Shown in pieces: positions 17,053 to 26,499 of a stretch of DNA of 64,000 nucleotides (the first letter of the stretch is position 1; every line of letters begins with the position of its first letter). Origin of the DNA: CAYQQU01 sp964419545 (GTDB lineage Bacteria; Bacteroidota; Bacteroidia; Chitinophagales; Saprospiraceae); assembly GCA_964419545.1 (NCBI GenBank), contig CAYQQU010000016.1, positions 1 to 64,000 on the forward strand, written 5' to 3'. A model generated the notes under the pieces. The model was given only the letters and a program-made list of their open reading frames with translations, was not told the DNA's origin and made no database searches. Position numbers and translations under genes: made by a program.

Positions 17053-17931
17053 ATGACCATCACCATTATCGGCGTGGGCCTCATCGGGGGCTCGCTGGCC
17101 ATTACGCTTAAGGAGAACGGTTTTGCGCAACACCTCATCGGGGTGGACGCCAGTCAGGATAACCTGGACAAGGCGGTGCGCCGCCGCATCATCGACGAAG
17201 ATATGCCGCTGGCGGAAGCCGTGGCCGCGTCCCAACTGGTGGTGCTGGCTACGCCGGTAGACGCTATGTTGTCGCTATTACCGGAAGTGCTGGACCAGGT
17301 CGACGATCAGGTCGTCATCGATGTCGGCTCCACCAAGGTCCGTTTGCTGGAGGCAGTAAAAGACCATCCCCGCCGGGGCCGGTACGTTGCGACGCACCCG
17401 ATGGCGGGCACCGAATTTTCGGGGCCGGAATCGGCGATCCCCAACCTCTTCGACCACAAATGCACCGTATTGGTGGCGCCGGAAGCCAGCGACGCCGACG
17501 CCGTAGCCTTGGTGCGCCGCTTGTACGAATCCATCCCCATGCGCATCGTTACGCTCGACCCGCAGGCGCACGATGTGCACGCCGCCTACGTGTCGCATAT
17601 TTCCCACATCAGCTCTTTTGCCCTGGCGCTCACCGTGCTGGAGAAAGAAAAGGACGAGAACCGCATCTTCGAGCTGGCCAGCGGCGGCTTCAGTTCGACG
17701 GTGCGCCTGGCCAAAAGCTCGGGCAGTATGTGGGTGCCGATCTTCCGGCAAAACCGCGACAACGTGCTCGACGTGCTCGACGAACACATCAACCAGCTGG
17801 CCCGCTTCCGCAGCCTGCTCATCAAAAACGATTTCGAAACGTTCCGGCGCCTGATCGAAGAAGCCAACGCCATCCGGCGAATACTGGCCCAAAAAGAAAA
17901 ACACTCATTGACGCAACCATCCGAAAAATAA
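17053..17931 (+). CDS. tyrA: Prephenate dehydrogenase
   Basis: The 292-residue NAD-dependent enzyme oxidatively decarboxylates prephenate to 4-hydroxyphenylpyruvate for tyrosine synthesis. The nucleotide-binding motif GVGLIGGSLAI lies at residues 7-17, followed by the VIDVGSTKVRLLEAV strand and the substrate-site motif THPMAGTEFSG. The helical C-terminal domain contains YVSHISHISSFALALTV and ASGGFSSTVRLAKSS. There is no fused chorismate mutase and no ACT domain, so feedback control would rest on the attenuators and perhaps on the DAHP synthase. Confidence 0.93.
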   Translation: MTITIIGVGLIGGSLAITLKENGFAQHLIGVDASQDNLDKAVRRRIIDEDMPLAEAVAASQLVVLATPVDAMLSLLPEVLDQVDDQVVIDVGSTKVRLLEAVKDHPRRGRYVATHPMAGTEFSGPESAIPNLFDHKCTVLVAPEASDADAVALVRRLYESIPMRIVTLDPQAHDVHAAYVSHISHISSFALALTVLEKEKDENRIFELASGGFSSTVRLAKSSGSMWVPIFRQNRDNVLDVLDEHINQLARFRSLLIKNDFETFRRLIEEANAIRRILAQKEKHSLTQPSEK

Positions 17932-17938
17932 CTTCACC

Positions 17939-19015
17939 ATGGAAATGACTATCCAACCCATCGTTGAAAAGCAGGACCGGCAGCCGGTAGTGATCGCCGG
18001 CCCCTGCAGCGCCGAGACCGAAGAGCAGGTGTTGGCTACGGCAGAGGCGCTTGCGCCACAACAGATCGACCTATTCCGGGCGGGCATCTGGAAGCCGCGC
18101 ACCCGACCGGGCTCCTTCGAAGGCGTCGGAAAGATCGGACTGCGCTGGCTCAAGCGCGTCAAAGAAGAGACGGGGCTCAAAGTGACCACCGAGGTCGCCA
18201 AGGCCGAACACGTCTACGAGGCCCTGAAGTACGGCATCGACGTCCTCTGGCTGGGGGCCCGCACTACCGTCAATCCCTTTTCGGTGCAAGAGGTGGCCGA
18301 CGCACTCCAGGGCAGCGACGTTCCGGTGATGGTGAAAAACCCGATCAATCCCGATCTCAAGCTGTGGGTCGGAGCCATCGAGCGCATCTACGCTTCGGGT
18401 ATCCGCAAAATAGCCGTCATCCATCGCGGATTCTCGTACCATGGGGATACGCAGTACCGCAACGTCCCTCGCTGGCAGATCGCCATCGAGCTGAAACGCC
18501 GTTTTCCCGACTTGCAGATGATCGTCGACAACAGCCATATCTGTGGCCGGCGCGACACCCTCTTTACCGTCGCCCAAAAAGCAATGGACCTCAACTACGA
18601 CGGCCTGATGACCGAAACACATCCCACGCCCGACCAGGCCTGGAGCGACGCCGCCCAGCAGATCACGCCCGCTCAGTTCGCTGAGCTGATGGCCAGGCTC
18701 GTAGTGCGTAAACCGACGACCAGCGACCCCGAGTTTTTGCACAACCTCGATCTGCTGCGCCACGAGATCGACGAGATCGACGAGGAATTGCTCAACCTCA
18801 TGGGGCGCCGCATGGTCCTCGCCGACGATATCGGGCGCTACAAGAAGCGCAATAATATCGCCATCCTGCAGACCTCCCGCTGGAACGAGATCCTCCAGCG
18901 CGCCATCGCCAAGGGGCGCGACAAAGGCTTGAGCGAAGAATTCGTTACCGTATTGCTGCGCGCAGTGCACCAGGAATCGATCAACCACCAGGAACGGATC
19001 ATGCTCGAAGAGTAA
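17939..19015 (+). CDS. Bifunctional DAHP synthase / chorismate mutase
   Basis: The 358-residue fusion combines the first shikimate-pathway step (phosphoenolpyruvate plus erythrose 4-phosphate to DAHP) with chorismate mutase, which makes prephenate. The N-terminal type I-beta DAHP synthase shows GPCSAETEEQ, the KPRTRPGSFEG phosphate loop, VMVKNP and the metal ligands of HRGFS and NSHICGRRD. From about residue 265 an AroQ-type helical mutase follows (LLRHEIDEIDEELLNLMGRRM, ending ESINHQERIM). Placing entry and branch-point enzymes in one chain after pheA and tyrA means one attenuated transcript supplies precursor and both branches. It is the last gene of the operon. Confidence 0.92.
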   Translation: MEMTIQPIVEKQDRQPVVIAGPCSAETEEQVLATAEALAPQQIDLFRAGIWKPRTRPGSFEGVGKIGLRWLKRVKEETGLKVTTEVAKAEHVYEALKYGIDVLWLGARTTVNPFSVQEVADALQGSDVPVMVKNPINPDLKLWVGAIERIYASGIRKIAVIHRGFSYHGDTQYRNVPRWQIAIELKRRFPDLQMIVDNSHICGRRDTLFTVAQKAMDLNYDGLMTETHPTPDQAWSDAAQQITPAQFAELMARLVVRKPTTSDPEFLHNLDLLRHEIDEIDEELLNLMGRRMVLADDIGRYKKRNNIAILQTSRWNEILQRAIAKGRDKGLSEEFVTVLLRAVHQESINHQERIMLEE

Positions 19016-19065
19016 GCGGGCGCCCGAGTGGTTCGGTATTCCTGGTTTGGCGCACGGGAAGGTCG

Positions 19066-19080
19066 CCCGGCTTTGCCGGG
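19066..19080. other. Hairpin after the aromatic operon
   Basis: CCCGGC-TTT-GCCGGG forms a perfect 6-bp stem about 50 bases after the operon stop. It is not followed by a T-tract on either strand, so it is at best a poor terminator or an RNA 3'-end stabiliser. Confidence 0.3.
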
Positions 19081-19248
19081 TAAAAAACTGCTGATTTTCC
19101 GGGAATTGACGTTAAATTAGCAGTCCCTGCGGATACCGCTGCTCAACCATCGGTAACTGCTGCTTTTGTAGAATCCATTGCGGGCAGAGTAATCGGCCTG
19201 CACAAGTTTTCGACTCAAAGTCCAAACCCGAAAGGAAAAAAAACTGAT

Positions 19249-20031
19249 ATGACCTACGAAAATCTGCTGATCAGCGAGGAAGAAGGTATCCTGACGGTAA
19301 CCATCAACCGCGAAAAAGCCATGAACGCCCTCAACACCCAAACCATGGTCGAGCTGCGCCGCCTTTTCGGCCTCGACGCTCCCGAGCGGAAAGAGCTGAA
19401 AGGCGTGATCCTCACCGGCGCCGGCCCAAAAGCTTTCGTAGCCGGCGCGGATATCAAGGAGTTTCTGGAGCTGAACGAAAATACAGCGCGTGAGATGGCC
19501 AAGCGCGGTCAGGATGTTTTTTTCATGATCGAGCAATTTCACCGGCCGGTCGTCGCCGCGGTTAATGGATTCGCTCTGGGCGGCGGCTGTGAGCTGGCCA
19601 TGGCCTGCCACCTGCGAGTGGCAGGCGAAAAGGCGCGCTTCGGACAACCGGAGGTCAACCTGGGGCTTATTCCCGGCTACGGCGGCACCCAGCGCCTGAT
19701 CCAATACCTGGGTAAAACGAAGGCCACTGAGCTGTTGATGACCGCCGATATGATCGACGCCGCCGAAGCGCACCGCCTGGGCCTGGTCAATTACGTGGCG
19801 CCGCCCGGAGAAGAGGTCGCCAAAGCCAGGGAGCTGATCGAAAAAATCGCGACCAAAGGACCGGTCGCCATCGCCAAAGTGATCGCTGCCGTCAACGCCT
19901 TTTTCGACAACAGCCAGGACGGCTTTCAGCGGGAAGTGACCGAATTCGGCGCAACGGCCGGCACCGAAGATTTTCAGGAAGGCGCCCGGGCTTTCGTGGA
20001 AAAACGCAAGGCGAATTTTCGGGGGAAGTGA
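19249..20031 (+). CDS. Enoyl-CoA hydratase/isomerase (crotonase family)
   Basis: The 260-residue crotonase-fold enzyme hydrates trans-2-enoyl-CoA, as in fatty-acid or amino-acid beta-oxidation. The oxyanion-hole segment KAFVAGADIKEF and the two catalytic glutamates, in GGGCELAMACHLRVAG and QPEVNLGLIPGYGGTQRL, are both present, which supports hydratase rather than pure isomerase activity. It is a single gene with its own 233-base upstream gap. The acyl-chain specificity is not evident. Confidence 0.9.
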   Translation: MTYENLLISEEEGILTVTINREKAMNALNTQTMVELRRLFGLDAPERKELKGVILTGAGPKAFVAGADIKEFLELNENTAREMAKRGQDVFFMIEQFHRPVVAAVNGFALGGGCELAMACHLRVAGEKARFGQPEVNLGLIPGYGGTQRLIQYLGKTKATELLMTADMIDAAEAHRLGLVNYVAPPGEEVAKARELIEKIATKGPVAIAKVIAAVNAFFDNSQDGFQREVTEFGATAGTEDFQEGARAFVEKRKANFRGK

Positions 20032-20546
20032 GGGGGAAGTGAAAATCCTGCCCGGCCCGAAAAAAAACTGTCCGGCAGCCCAATGGGCAACCAGACAGCG
20101 AAAACCGATTTAAGTAATAATTATTAAGAAGAGTTGCACTCTAGGCATAGTGAAGCTGGTCCCGTCCTCGACGGGAAAGGGGTAGAAATACGTTTGGGGA
20201 TTAAAACAAAGCGACGACCCTGTAGGCCGCGGGTAAAGGGGGAGAAGTTGGTGTCGGAATGCGCTTTTTGGGGGGATTGTTCGGACGAAAGGGGATAAGC
20301 GCTAAAACGAAGGCAAAATAACAAAAAAAGAGCGTCGCCGCAATCCCCTTTTGTGGTATTTTATTTGGTGAGAACGGTATCAGGGAGTATCGAAGCGGTA
20401 AATTTGATCGTCAGCGCCTTTTGGGCAAACGATTTGCTGGTAACCTCCCGGGAGCGGTGCTTCTGAAAAAACGGCATCCCGAATCTCATCGTTCGACAAA
20501 ATTCGGGATGCGGGCGGCGTTTCAGAGCTTGTCGGCAAGCTCGTAA
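20032..20546. other. Intergenic region between enoyl-CoA hydratase and hibernation factor
   Basis: No convincing gene is seen in these 515 bases. The region contains a CCCGTC-CTC-GACGGG hairpin near 20161, a GAGCTTG-TCGG-CAAGCTC hairpin at 20525-20542, the minus-strand terminator below and two plus-strand TAnnTTTG matches (20189-20196, 20399-20406). Neither match has a -33 box at the right distance. A small RNA is possible but not supported by a full promoter. Confidence 0.4.
20464..20511 (-). terminator. Rho-independent terminator of the hibernation factor gene
   Basis: A perfect 11-bp stem (20474-20484 with 20501-20511) encloses a 16-base loop. Read on the minus strand it is followed by a T6 run, so it terminates the gene at 20547-20849. 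Confidence 0.8.
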
Positions 20547-20849
20547 TTAACGGCCGTTCATTTGCGTTTTATACTTCAGCAGCTGGCGCCGCATTTTTTC
20601 GGTGGCTTCGGCAAGTGCTTTTTCGAAGGCGTCGGCGCTGGCGTCGGCATAAAGGACGGTGTTGGGTACGTGTAGTTCGATCTCCACCATTTTACCTTCG
20701 CGCCGCACGTGTCTCTTTTCGGTAATTTTGAAAAATACGTCGGTGCGGGTAATGCGGTCGAAAACCTGGTTCAGTTTGGCTACTTTTTCATCGATGAGTT
20801 CCTGCATTTTGGCGTCAATCTGGAAAGGAGCTTGCACTTGTGTCGTCAT
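20547..20849 (-). CDS. hpf: Ribosome hibernation-promoting factor, short HPF/YfiA family
   Basis: This 100-residue protein belongs to the sigma-54 modulation/ribosomal S30AE family that binds the 30S decoding region and inactivates ribosomes in resting cells. The pattern of a short basic beta-alpha-beta-beta-beta-alpha domain is visible: QAPFQIDAKMQELIDEKVAKL, DVFFKITEKRHVRREGKMVEIELHVP, ADASADAFEKALAEATEKMRRQL. It lacks the long C-terminal dimerisation domain, so it is the short form. ATG 20849 is preferred because family members start just before this point; an upstream ATG would add eight residues. Confidence 0.87.
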   Translation of the reverse strand: MTTQVQAPFQIDAKMQELIDEKVAKLNQVFDRITRTDVFFKITEKRHVRREGKMVEIELHVPNTVLYADASADAFEKALAEATEKMRRQLLKYKTQMNGR

Positions 20850-21085
20850 TATGTCATCGGGTTTGATTAGCAATCCTGTTTTTTTTGCATCGGCGGAGGG
20901 GCTTCTTTTATAACAAGTTAGAAGCTGACCGGCCGGTTCGGAATGATAATTATCAGAAGCAGGGGGTGATTAATATCATTTTGCGTAACTTTTGCCGTAT
21001 CGTTTAAACAATGCCTATTGCCGTGAAGTTTCTGATCCGTTTTTGGGGCAGCCTGCCCGTTTTACATTTTCCTCACCGCTTGCGG

Positions 21086-22294
21086 ATGTTCCGCTATTTG
21101 CTTGGTAGCGTTCTTTTTTTGTCAGCCGTCAATGGTGTGGCGGCGCAAATACTGGCCGGGAGCTGGGAAGGCACGCTATCCCAGGACGGCCAGGAAGCCG
21201 GCTTTTACTATCAGGTCGACCTCGAACAGGAAGGCGGACTGTTGAGCGGTGCTTCTTTTTCCCGGGTCCCGGATACGGAAAACTATGCTCGCTTCGAAAT
21301 AACGGGCGTAGTCGACGGCGAAGAGGTCGTTTTGCAGGAAATTCGGCAGCTGGAGCCGGAAAAACCCAAATGGTGCCTGAAATACATCACCCTGAAGCTG
21401 AGCCGGGAAGGGGACAACTGGCTGCTTTCCGGCCGCTGGACGGCGGAGGGATGCACACCGGGCGACCTGACCCTGCGGCGTCCTGTTCGGGAAACGACCA
21501 CCGCTCAGACTGAAGAATTGCCGTTTTCCATGACCGGGGAATGGACGGGGCACCTCTCCCAATCCGACCGCGAATACGGTTTCTTTTACCGCTTCGAACT
21601 GGAAAAGGACGGTACCGGCGAATCGTACATCGTTTCGGAAGACAATGGCGGCAGCGCATACCACGCCCTGCGCTGGGTGTACGACGAGGCGAGCGGCGCT
21701 CTGCTGATCCGCGAAAGGGAAGTGGTGGAAAAAACCGACCCGCGCTGGGCCTGGTGCATCAAAACGGGAAGGCTGAAGCTGCGCCGCACCGATCACCAGT
21801 ACGTTTTGGAAGGCGACTGGGACGGTTACCTGGAAGGGCACACCATGGAAACGGGGGCCTGCGCCTCGGGCGGCCTCTATCTCGAAAAGCCGGTACGCAC
21901 CCGCGAAGTGGTCGTCGCCGAAGAGGAACAATACGTTCCCTACGAAGCCGAAAAGCAGCGCAAGGTCAAGCTGGAGCGCGTCCTCGAGGTCAAAAGCCCC
22001 AAATTGCGCATCAAAGTGTGGGATAACGGCACCGTCGACGGCGATGTGGTCACCCTTTTCCTGAACGGCGAGCAATTACTGGAAAACTACCGCGTCACCA
22101 AAGCCAAACGCGCCTTCAACGTCGAACTAAATCAGAACCTGAACTTTCTCATCCTCCACGCCGAAGACCTGGGCGAAATTACGCCCAACACCGTGGCCGT
22201 AGCTATTGACGACGGCGTGAAGGAGCACATCCTCATCCTCAGTTCCAACCTTCGGGAAAGCGGGGCGGTGATGATTAAGCAGTTTAAATTTTAG
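21086..22294 (+). CDS. Exported protein with two internal repeats, function unknown
   Basis: The 402-residue protein begins with a signal peptide at ATG 21086 (MFRYLLGSVLFLSAVNGVAAQ). The open frame reaches 75 bases further up but without signal features. Residues about 20-135 and 150-275 are two copies of one unit: GSWEGTLSQDGQEAGFYYQVDLE and GEWTGHLSQSDREYGFFYRFELE, each later with an L-RR/L-KP strand. A C-terminal domain of about 95 residues (KLRIKVWDNGTVDGDVVTLFLNGEQ onward) looks like a beta-sandwich found at the end of many secreted Bacteroidota proteins. I do not recognise the function. Its stop lies one base from the stop of the convergent caspase gene. Confidence 0.7.
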   Translation: MFRYLLGSVLFLSAVNGVAAQILAGSWEGTLSQDGQEAGFYYQVDLEQEGGLLSGASFSRVPDTENYARFEITGVVDGEEVVLQEIRQLEPEKPKWCLKYITLKLSREGDNWLLSGRWTAEGCTPGDLTLRRPVRETTTAQTEELPFSMTGEWTGHLSQSDREYGFFYRFELEKDGTGESYIVSEDNGGSAYHALRWVYDEASGALLIREREVVEKTDPRWAWCIKTGRLKLRRTDHQYVLEGDWDGYLEGHTMETGACASGGLYLEKPVRTREVVVAEEEQYVPYEAEKQRKVKLERVLEVKSPKLRIKVWDNGTVDGDVVTLFLNGEQLLENYRVTKAKRAFNVELNQNLNFLILHAEDLGEITPNTVAVAIDDGVKEHILILSSNLRESGAVMIKQFKF

Positions 22295-22295
22295 C

Positions 22296-25200
22296 CTATT
22301 CCTGATCAAGCAATGCTTCCCGCAATCCACGCAGCCCTTCCGGGTGGCCGAAGTAGCTGAGGTGATCGCAGCCCACGGTGATGGTGCGCACCGGTTGTTC
22401 GCGCGGCGGCAGGCCGGTGATGCTGTGTACGCTGGCGGCAATGTCGTTGGGCTCGCCGAAGAGCAGGGCGTCGAGCGCCTCGAAGTGGCCGCGTTCTTTG
22501 AATCGCAGCAGCACTTTGCGGAGCACTTTTTTTTCCTGATCCTGCACAGCTTGCGAAAGCGGAATGAGCTGGGTGTTGCCGGCGATAACGGTATAACGCG
22601 TTTTCGGGCTTCGGCTGTCGTTTAGTTTGTCGAGGAAGCGCGAATCGTCCGGGTCCATTTGCTGGAGGGTCGTAAAAAGGATTTTGGTTTGTTTTCCCAA
22701 AAGGATCAGCGGTAAGGTGTACGGCTTCAGGAAGGCCGCCCCTTTGCTTACGCGGTAGAGCAAGATGGAAGCAAGTTCGTAGACGTCGGCCCAGGGCGTT
22801 CCCCGGTTGGGCGTACCCACCTGTACCAGGTGTTGGATGACCGCATCGCCGCCTTCGCGTTCGATGAACCAGCGGCAGGCCAGTCCGCCCATCGAGTGAG
22901 CGACGACGGTAAGCTCCTTGCCGTGGTTTTCGGCGAGGCCGGCTTCCGCGAGCTTTGTCTTGAGGTCGACGGCCGTCTCCTGGATTTTGGTTTGCAGGTT
23001 TTCGTAGTCGAAGGTCAGCACCAGGTCGAACCGATCCAGCAGGTAATGCCCTTCGTCGGCGGTGATGCGGCGGGCCGAGCGCGTCATCAGCGATGTATTG
23101 CCGATGATGCCGTGGATGTAGAGCAGGATCTTCTGGGCGCCGGCGACCTTTTCTTTAACGGTTTCGGTATCCGTGAGGTATTCGAAATCCTCCCCGGATT
23201 CGGCAAATTCCGCCACTGCCAGCTGGGGGTAGCGGTATTCAAAACCCAGCTTGGAGAGCACCACTTTCTGGAAGAAGATCTTCACGGAGCCGGTCAGGCT
23301 GCGCGTACCGGAAGGCGAAGTTTCCGGCAGCGTTTCGATATGGACCACCCCGCCCTCACCGGAGAAGCCGAGGGGGTAGAAACAGCCGGTGGTCTCATCG
23401 TACCCCAGCGGCACCACGTATTCGTCATCCTCCAGTTCTGTTGTCAGCTGCAACTCCAGGGGCGTATCGGCCTTGAGGTGTTCGGCGCCCTCGATGTCGC
23501 GCAGTTCCAGCATGCTGAGCCCGGGAGCGTGGCTGTTGCCCTCCGAAAAGAGAAAAGGAGTCGTTTTCTTCTGTGCTCCCCAGAGCTGGTCGGGGGCCGG
23601 CAGGTTGGCGTTGAGGCTGCGTTGCCCTTCGGCGGCGGCGGCCAGGCTGACTTTGGCCCGGAATCCGGCCGGCGCGGACACGCTGGCGTTGAGCAGCTGG
23701 GCCGGTTGCTGACCGGCGAGTTCGGTTTCTTCCAGCGGCCGGATGATGTTGAAGGCCAGTTCTCGCGTCGTCCAGTCAGGGATAGGCGGCTGGTCGTCGA
23801 GGGCGGCGCGCCCCGAATCGCGGGTGACGGCTTTGGGAACATCCATCTCCAGCCCTTTCTGGTTATAGCCGTCGGTATCCAGTTTGGGGTCGGTGCTGAT
23901 GAACAGCTTGAGGTAGTCCCGTATTTCCGTCAGGCCGGCTTTCTGGTATTTATCCCCCAGCGAGAGGGGAATGGTCTTGTACACTTTTTTGCGAAATTCC
24001 TCCTGCAGTTCCACCTCTTCATCCGGGCCGATCTCGCGCCACCGCAGGAAGTCGTTTTTGACGCCGTAATCGAATTGCATATACAGGGCGCTGACGAAGA
24101 GCGGCTGGTGGCCGGTATTTTTGACTTTCATGCGAAAGCCGTGGGGCTGCCATTTGTCGCCGGTAAAATCGTAGTGAAAATCGTTGGTCGCCCGCCAGTC
24201 GATTGGCTCCACCGGATCGGTATTTTCCAATTTTCCGGCGGCGGCGGTGCGAAAGAGGCGAATCTCGAAGTCCTCCTCGGTGATGGTGCTATTCGGGTTA
24301 TTGAGGTCGAGCAGGGCCTGCCAGCGGGCCACCGTTTCGACATCGAGGAGGAACACTCGCGCTTTTTCGGCATTGTAGCCGGTGACGCGGCGAAAGAGCG
24401 GCCGCGGGCTGTCGGGCGTAACGAGGCGATAGCTGCCTTTGTCGGCGAGGATGAGGTACTGGTGTTCTTCATTTTCATCGACCAGCAAAAACGGGGCGTT
24501 TTCGAAGGAAGCGAATACCTCCCGCAGCGGCTTCACGCCTGCGGCTTCACTATCCTTGGCGATGGCGATCCGCACTTTGGCGATGGGCATCTCGTGGGCG
24601 ACGGCGCGGAAGGTCTCGCTTTTATCTTTGGCGTCCAGGTCCATCAGCAGGGAGTGATTGGGGCTGACCTGGAGGATGCGCGCGGTCGCGCCGTCTTCGA
24701 GGCGGACGGAGCCCCCCGTTTCGGGAATGCCCTGGATGCGTCCGGCATTGAGCTGCCAGCCTTCCGGGCCGTGCGACACCAGGAAATGGGGCGCCCGTCG
24801 CGGCAGGGCGCCGCCGAGGAAGAGCTGTTCCGGATCGGCTTTGGCGATCGCCGTGTAGACCGGCGTCTGGTCTTTCACTTTATTGGCTACGCGCACGCCC
24901 AGCAGGTGCACCAGTTCGGGGTAGGTGAGCTGGCCGCCGCTGCGTTCCAATAGCTCGATGAGGTGGTAGGTGAAGACCCCGCGTTTCTCTCCGCCGATGG
25001 TCATCTCCTTGGCCGTCTCGTTATTTTTTGCCGCGCCGATTTGTAGGTGGCGTCCCCGGGGCGGCGTCACCTGCAGCTGGTTGTCGATGGTCTCCCGCAG
25101 GTAAACCTGTTGCCCTTCCAGGTCGTCGATGGTGATCACCGTATTGCTCTGATTGGCCATACGTGGCGTCACGTCGCCGAGGGCGCGCGTATTGGAGCCC

Positions 25201-25688
25201 GCGTGGCAGCAGTCGAAGACGGCCGTAAAATGCACGTCCCGCCCTTCCGTCGCCTGGTGGATGAGGTACGACAATTCCTTATCGTACAGGTCGCGTCCTC
25301 CCTCGATGCGGCTGTCGTAGCAGACGATCGACTCGCACATCTCGTCGGTGTCGAGGTGCCGGAACTCGGGCGGTGAGAAGGCCCGCGAGCCGTGCCCGCT
25401 GAAGTAGAGCAGACAGGTATCGCCCGGCTGCGCCTGCCGGAAAAAGTCGAAGGCTTCGATGATGTTGGCGCGGGTGGCCAGGTGGTCGGTGAGGAAACGG
25501 GGCTGCCCGTCGACTTCTTTTTGGTAAAAACGGAGGCGGACAGCCTTGCTTTCCCGGAACCGGCGTTCGAGGTAGTCTTTGAAGGCGAGGAGGTCGGGTA
25601 CGCAGCCTCGGAGTTTGTGGCTGTGGACGGGGTAGTCGTTGATGGCGATGAGGAGGGCGTGGAGGGTGCGGGGTGGGTTATCGGCCAT
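22296..25688 (-). CDS. Caspase-like protease fused to an alpha/beta hydrolase
   Basis: The 1130-residue protein starts with a peptidase C14 (caspase/metacaspase) domain. LHALLIAINDYP and LRGCVPDLLAFKDYL open it, the catalytic His99 lies in LLYFSGHGS and the cysteine in VFDCCHAGS (Cys161 by family alignment). A middle part (about 270-830) looks like several beta-rich domains. The C-terminus is a lipase/PGAP1-like alpha/beta hydrolase: ILLYIHGIIGN oxyanion segment, nucleophile Ser932 in VVAHSMGGLACRW, NRGTPW loop, candidate Asp near 1082 and His1109 in CDHLSYF. There is no signal peptide, so it is cytoplasmic unless exported otherwise. It diverges from the eCIS cluster across an 811-base gap. 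Roles in cell death, defence or effector processing are conceivable but inferred. Confidence 0.85.
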   Translation of the reverse strand: MADNPPRTLHALLIAINDYPVHSHKLRGCVPDLLAFKDYLERRFRESKAVRLRFYQKEVDGQPRFLTDHLATRANIIEAFDFFRQAQPGDTCLLYFSGHGSRAFSPPEFRHLDTDEMCESIVCYDSRIEGGRDLYDKELSYLIHQATEGRDVHFTAVFDCCHAGSNTRALGDVTPRMANQSNTVITIDDLEGQQVYLRETIDNQLQVTPPRGRHLQIGAAKNNETAKEMTIGGEKRGVFTYHLIELLERSGGQLTYPELVHLLGVRVANKVKDQTPVYTAIAKADPEQLFLGGALPRRAPHFLVSHGPEGWQLNAGRIQGIPETGGSVRLEDGATARILQVSPNHSLLMDLDAKDKSETFRAVAHEMPIAKVRIAIAKDSEAAGVKPLREVFASFENAPFLLVDENEEHQYLILADKGSYRLVTPDSPRPLFRRVTGYNAEKARVFLLDVETVARWQALLDLNNPNSTITEEDFEIRLFRTAAAGKLENTDPVEPIDWRATNDFHYDFTGDKWQPHGFRMKVKNTGHQPLFVSALYMQFDYGVKNDFLRWREIGPDEEVELQEEFRKKVYKTIPLSLGDKYQKAGLTEIRDYLKLFISTDPKLDTDGYNQKGLEMDVPKAVTRDSGRAALDDQPPIPDWTTRELAFNIIRPLEETELAGQQPAQLLNASVSAPAGFRAKVSLAAAAEGQRSLNANLPAPDQLWGAQKKTTPFLFSEGNSHAPGLSMLELRDIEGAEHLKADTPLELQLTTELEDDEYVVPLGYDETTGCFYPLGFSGEGGVVHIETLPETSPSGTRSLTGSVKIFFQKVVLSKLGFEYRYPQLAVAEFAESGEDFEYLTDTETVKEKVAGAQKILLYIHGIIGNTSLMTRSARRITADEGHYLLDRFDLVLTFDYENLQTKIQETAVDLKTKLAEAGLAENHGKELTVVAHSMGGLACRWFIEREGGDAVIQHLVQVGTPNRGTPWADVYELASILLYRVSKGAAFLKPYTLPLILLGKQTKILFTTLQQMDPDDSRFLDKLNDSRSPKTRYTVIAGNTQLIPLSQAVQDQEKKVLRKVLLRFKERGHFEALDALLFGEPNDIAASVHSITGLPPREQPVRTITVGCDHLSYFGHPEGLRGLREALLDQE

Positions 25689-26499
25689 TGTCGGTATTGC
25701 TTTCGGTTTGGATTAAAACAGGGAAATTAGGGAATTTGGCGGATTCCGGGAGGCGTGCGGAATAAAAAATGTTTTTTTTCAAAAAAAGTGGCGAATGCTG
25801 GTAACAAAAAGGCGGGAAAAGTCAATAATCAACAAATGGCAGCGTTAAAAACGATAGAACATCTTGCGGAAAGTTGGCTATAAGCCTCCTCGGGTTAAAC
25901 AATCTCCCGGGGAACGAGAAAAAAACAGGAAATTTTTTCCTTGAAAATCAAAAAAAGATTATATTTATTCCAATTAAATGGAAGCAAAACTAAAACCCCG
26001 AAATGCATGACCATCCAAAGCCAAATGCTCACGTTTCTTTTCTCTCCAAATTGGTATTTTCTTGTACCAGTTGACTTGTATCATCTTTCTTTTCTAAAGA
26101 AGAGATTCATCGGTTAGTTTGGCTTAACGCAAAGTGAACGCCCTTCTCTTTTTCAATTAATGGATTTTGAGGTTAATTCTGGTTTCGTCCAAATAAGATG
26201 GTTGGGCGCCTGGCCCGGGGGAAAATCACAACAGCCCCTTGGTTGGTTTGAGTGAATAAATCTAGATAGGAGCTTTCTTCTGCTCCAGCGCCGGAAAAGG
26301 CGCTGAGAGGGTGATGATCGTATCGACATTGCGAAAGAAAGCAGCCAAGAGCAACTGTCTCCAGCTTGTTAAGTTTTGGTTGTCCGCGGCCAGGCAGGCC
26401 GGAAGGACATGAGTAGGGTGTTTTTGCTCAATGAAGGAATGGCCTTCATATGAGGCAGGAAAGATTTTTTTCAACAATAAAAATACGAGGCTAGGTGCC
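25689..26499. other. Intergenic region before the injection-system cluster
   Basis: These 811 bases separate the divergent caspase gene and the eCIS cluster and must hold promoters for both. The stretch is AT-richer than its surroundings. A 7-bp hairpin (CAGCGCC/GGCGCTG, 26286-26305) is the clearest structure. I found no complete TTTG-N19-TAnnTTTG promoter on the plus strand, so the cluster may use another sigma factor or a regulator. No convincing gene is seen. Confidence 0.5.

Noticed and set aside
15622..17235. Minus-strand reading frame of 537 codons
   Set aside because: It is antisense to pheA, the aminotransferase and tyrA, all of which have conserved active-site motifs.
19016..19090. 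tRNA-like run of GC-rich hairpins
   Set aside because: No T-loop consensus, anticodon stem or 3' acceptor pairing could be built.
20124..20324. Minus-strand reading frame of 66 codons in the intergenic region
   Set aside because: It has no start context, composition or motif to support a gene.
22830..24953. Long plus-strand reading frame of about 700 codons
   Set aside because: It lies wholly opposite the caspase-hydrolase gene, whose motifs are clear. In GC-rich DNA the antisense frame often stays open. The translated sequence has no recognisable domain.
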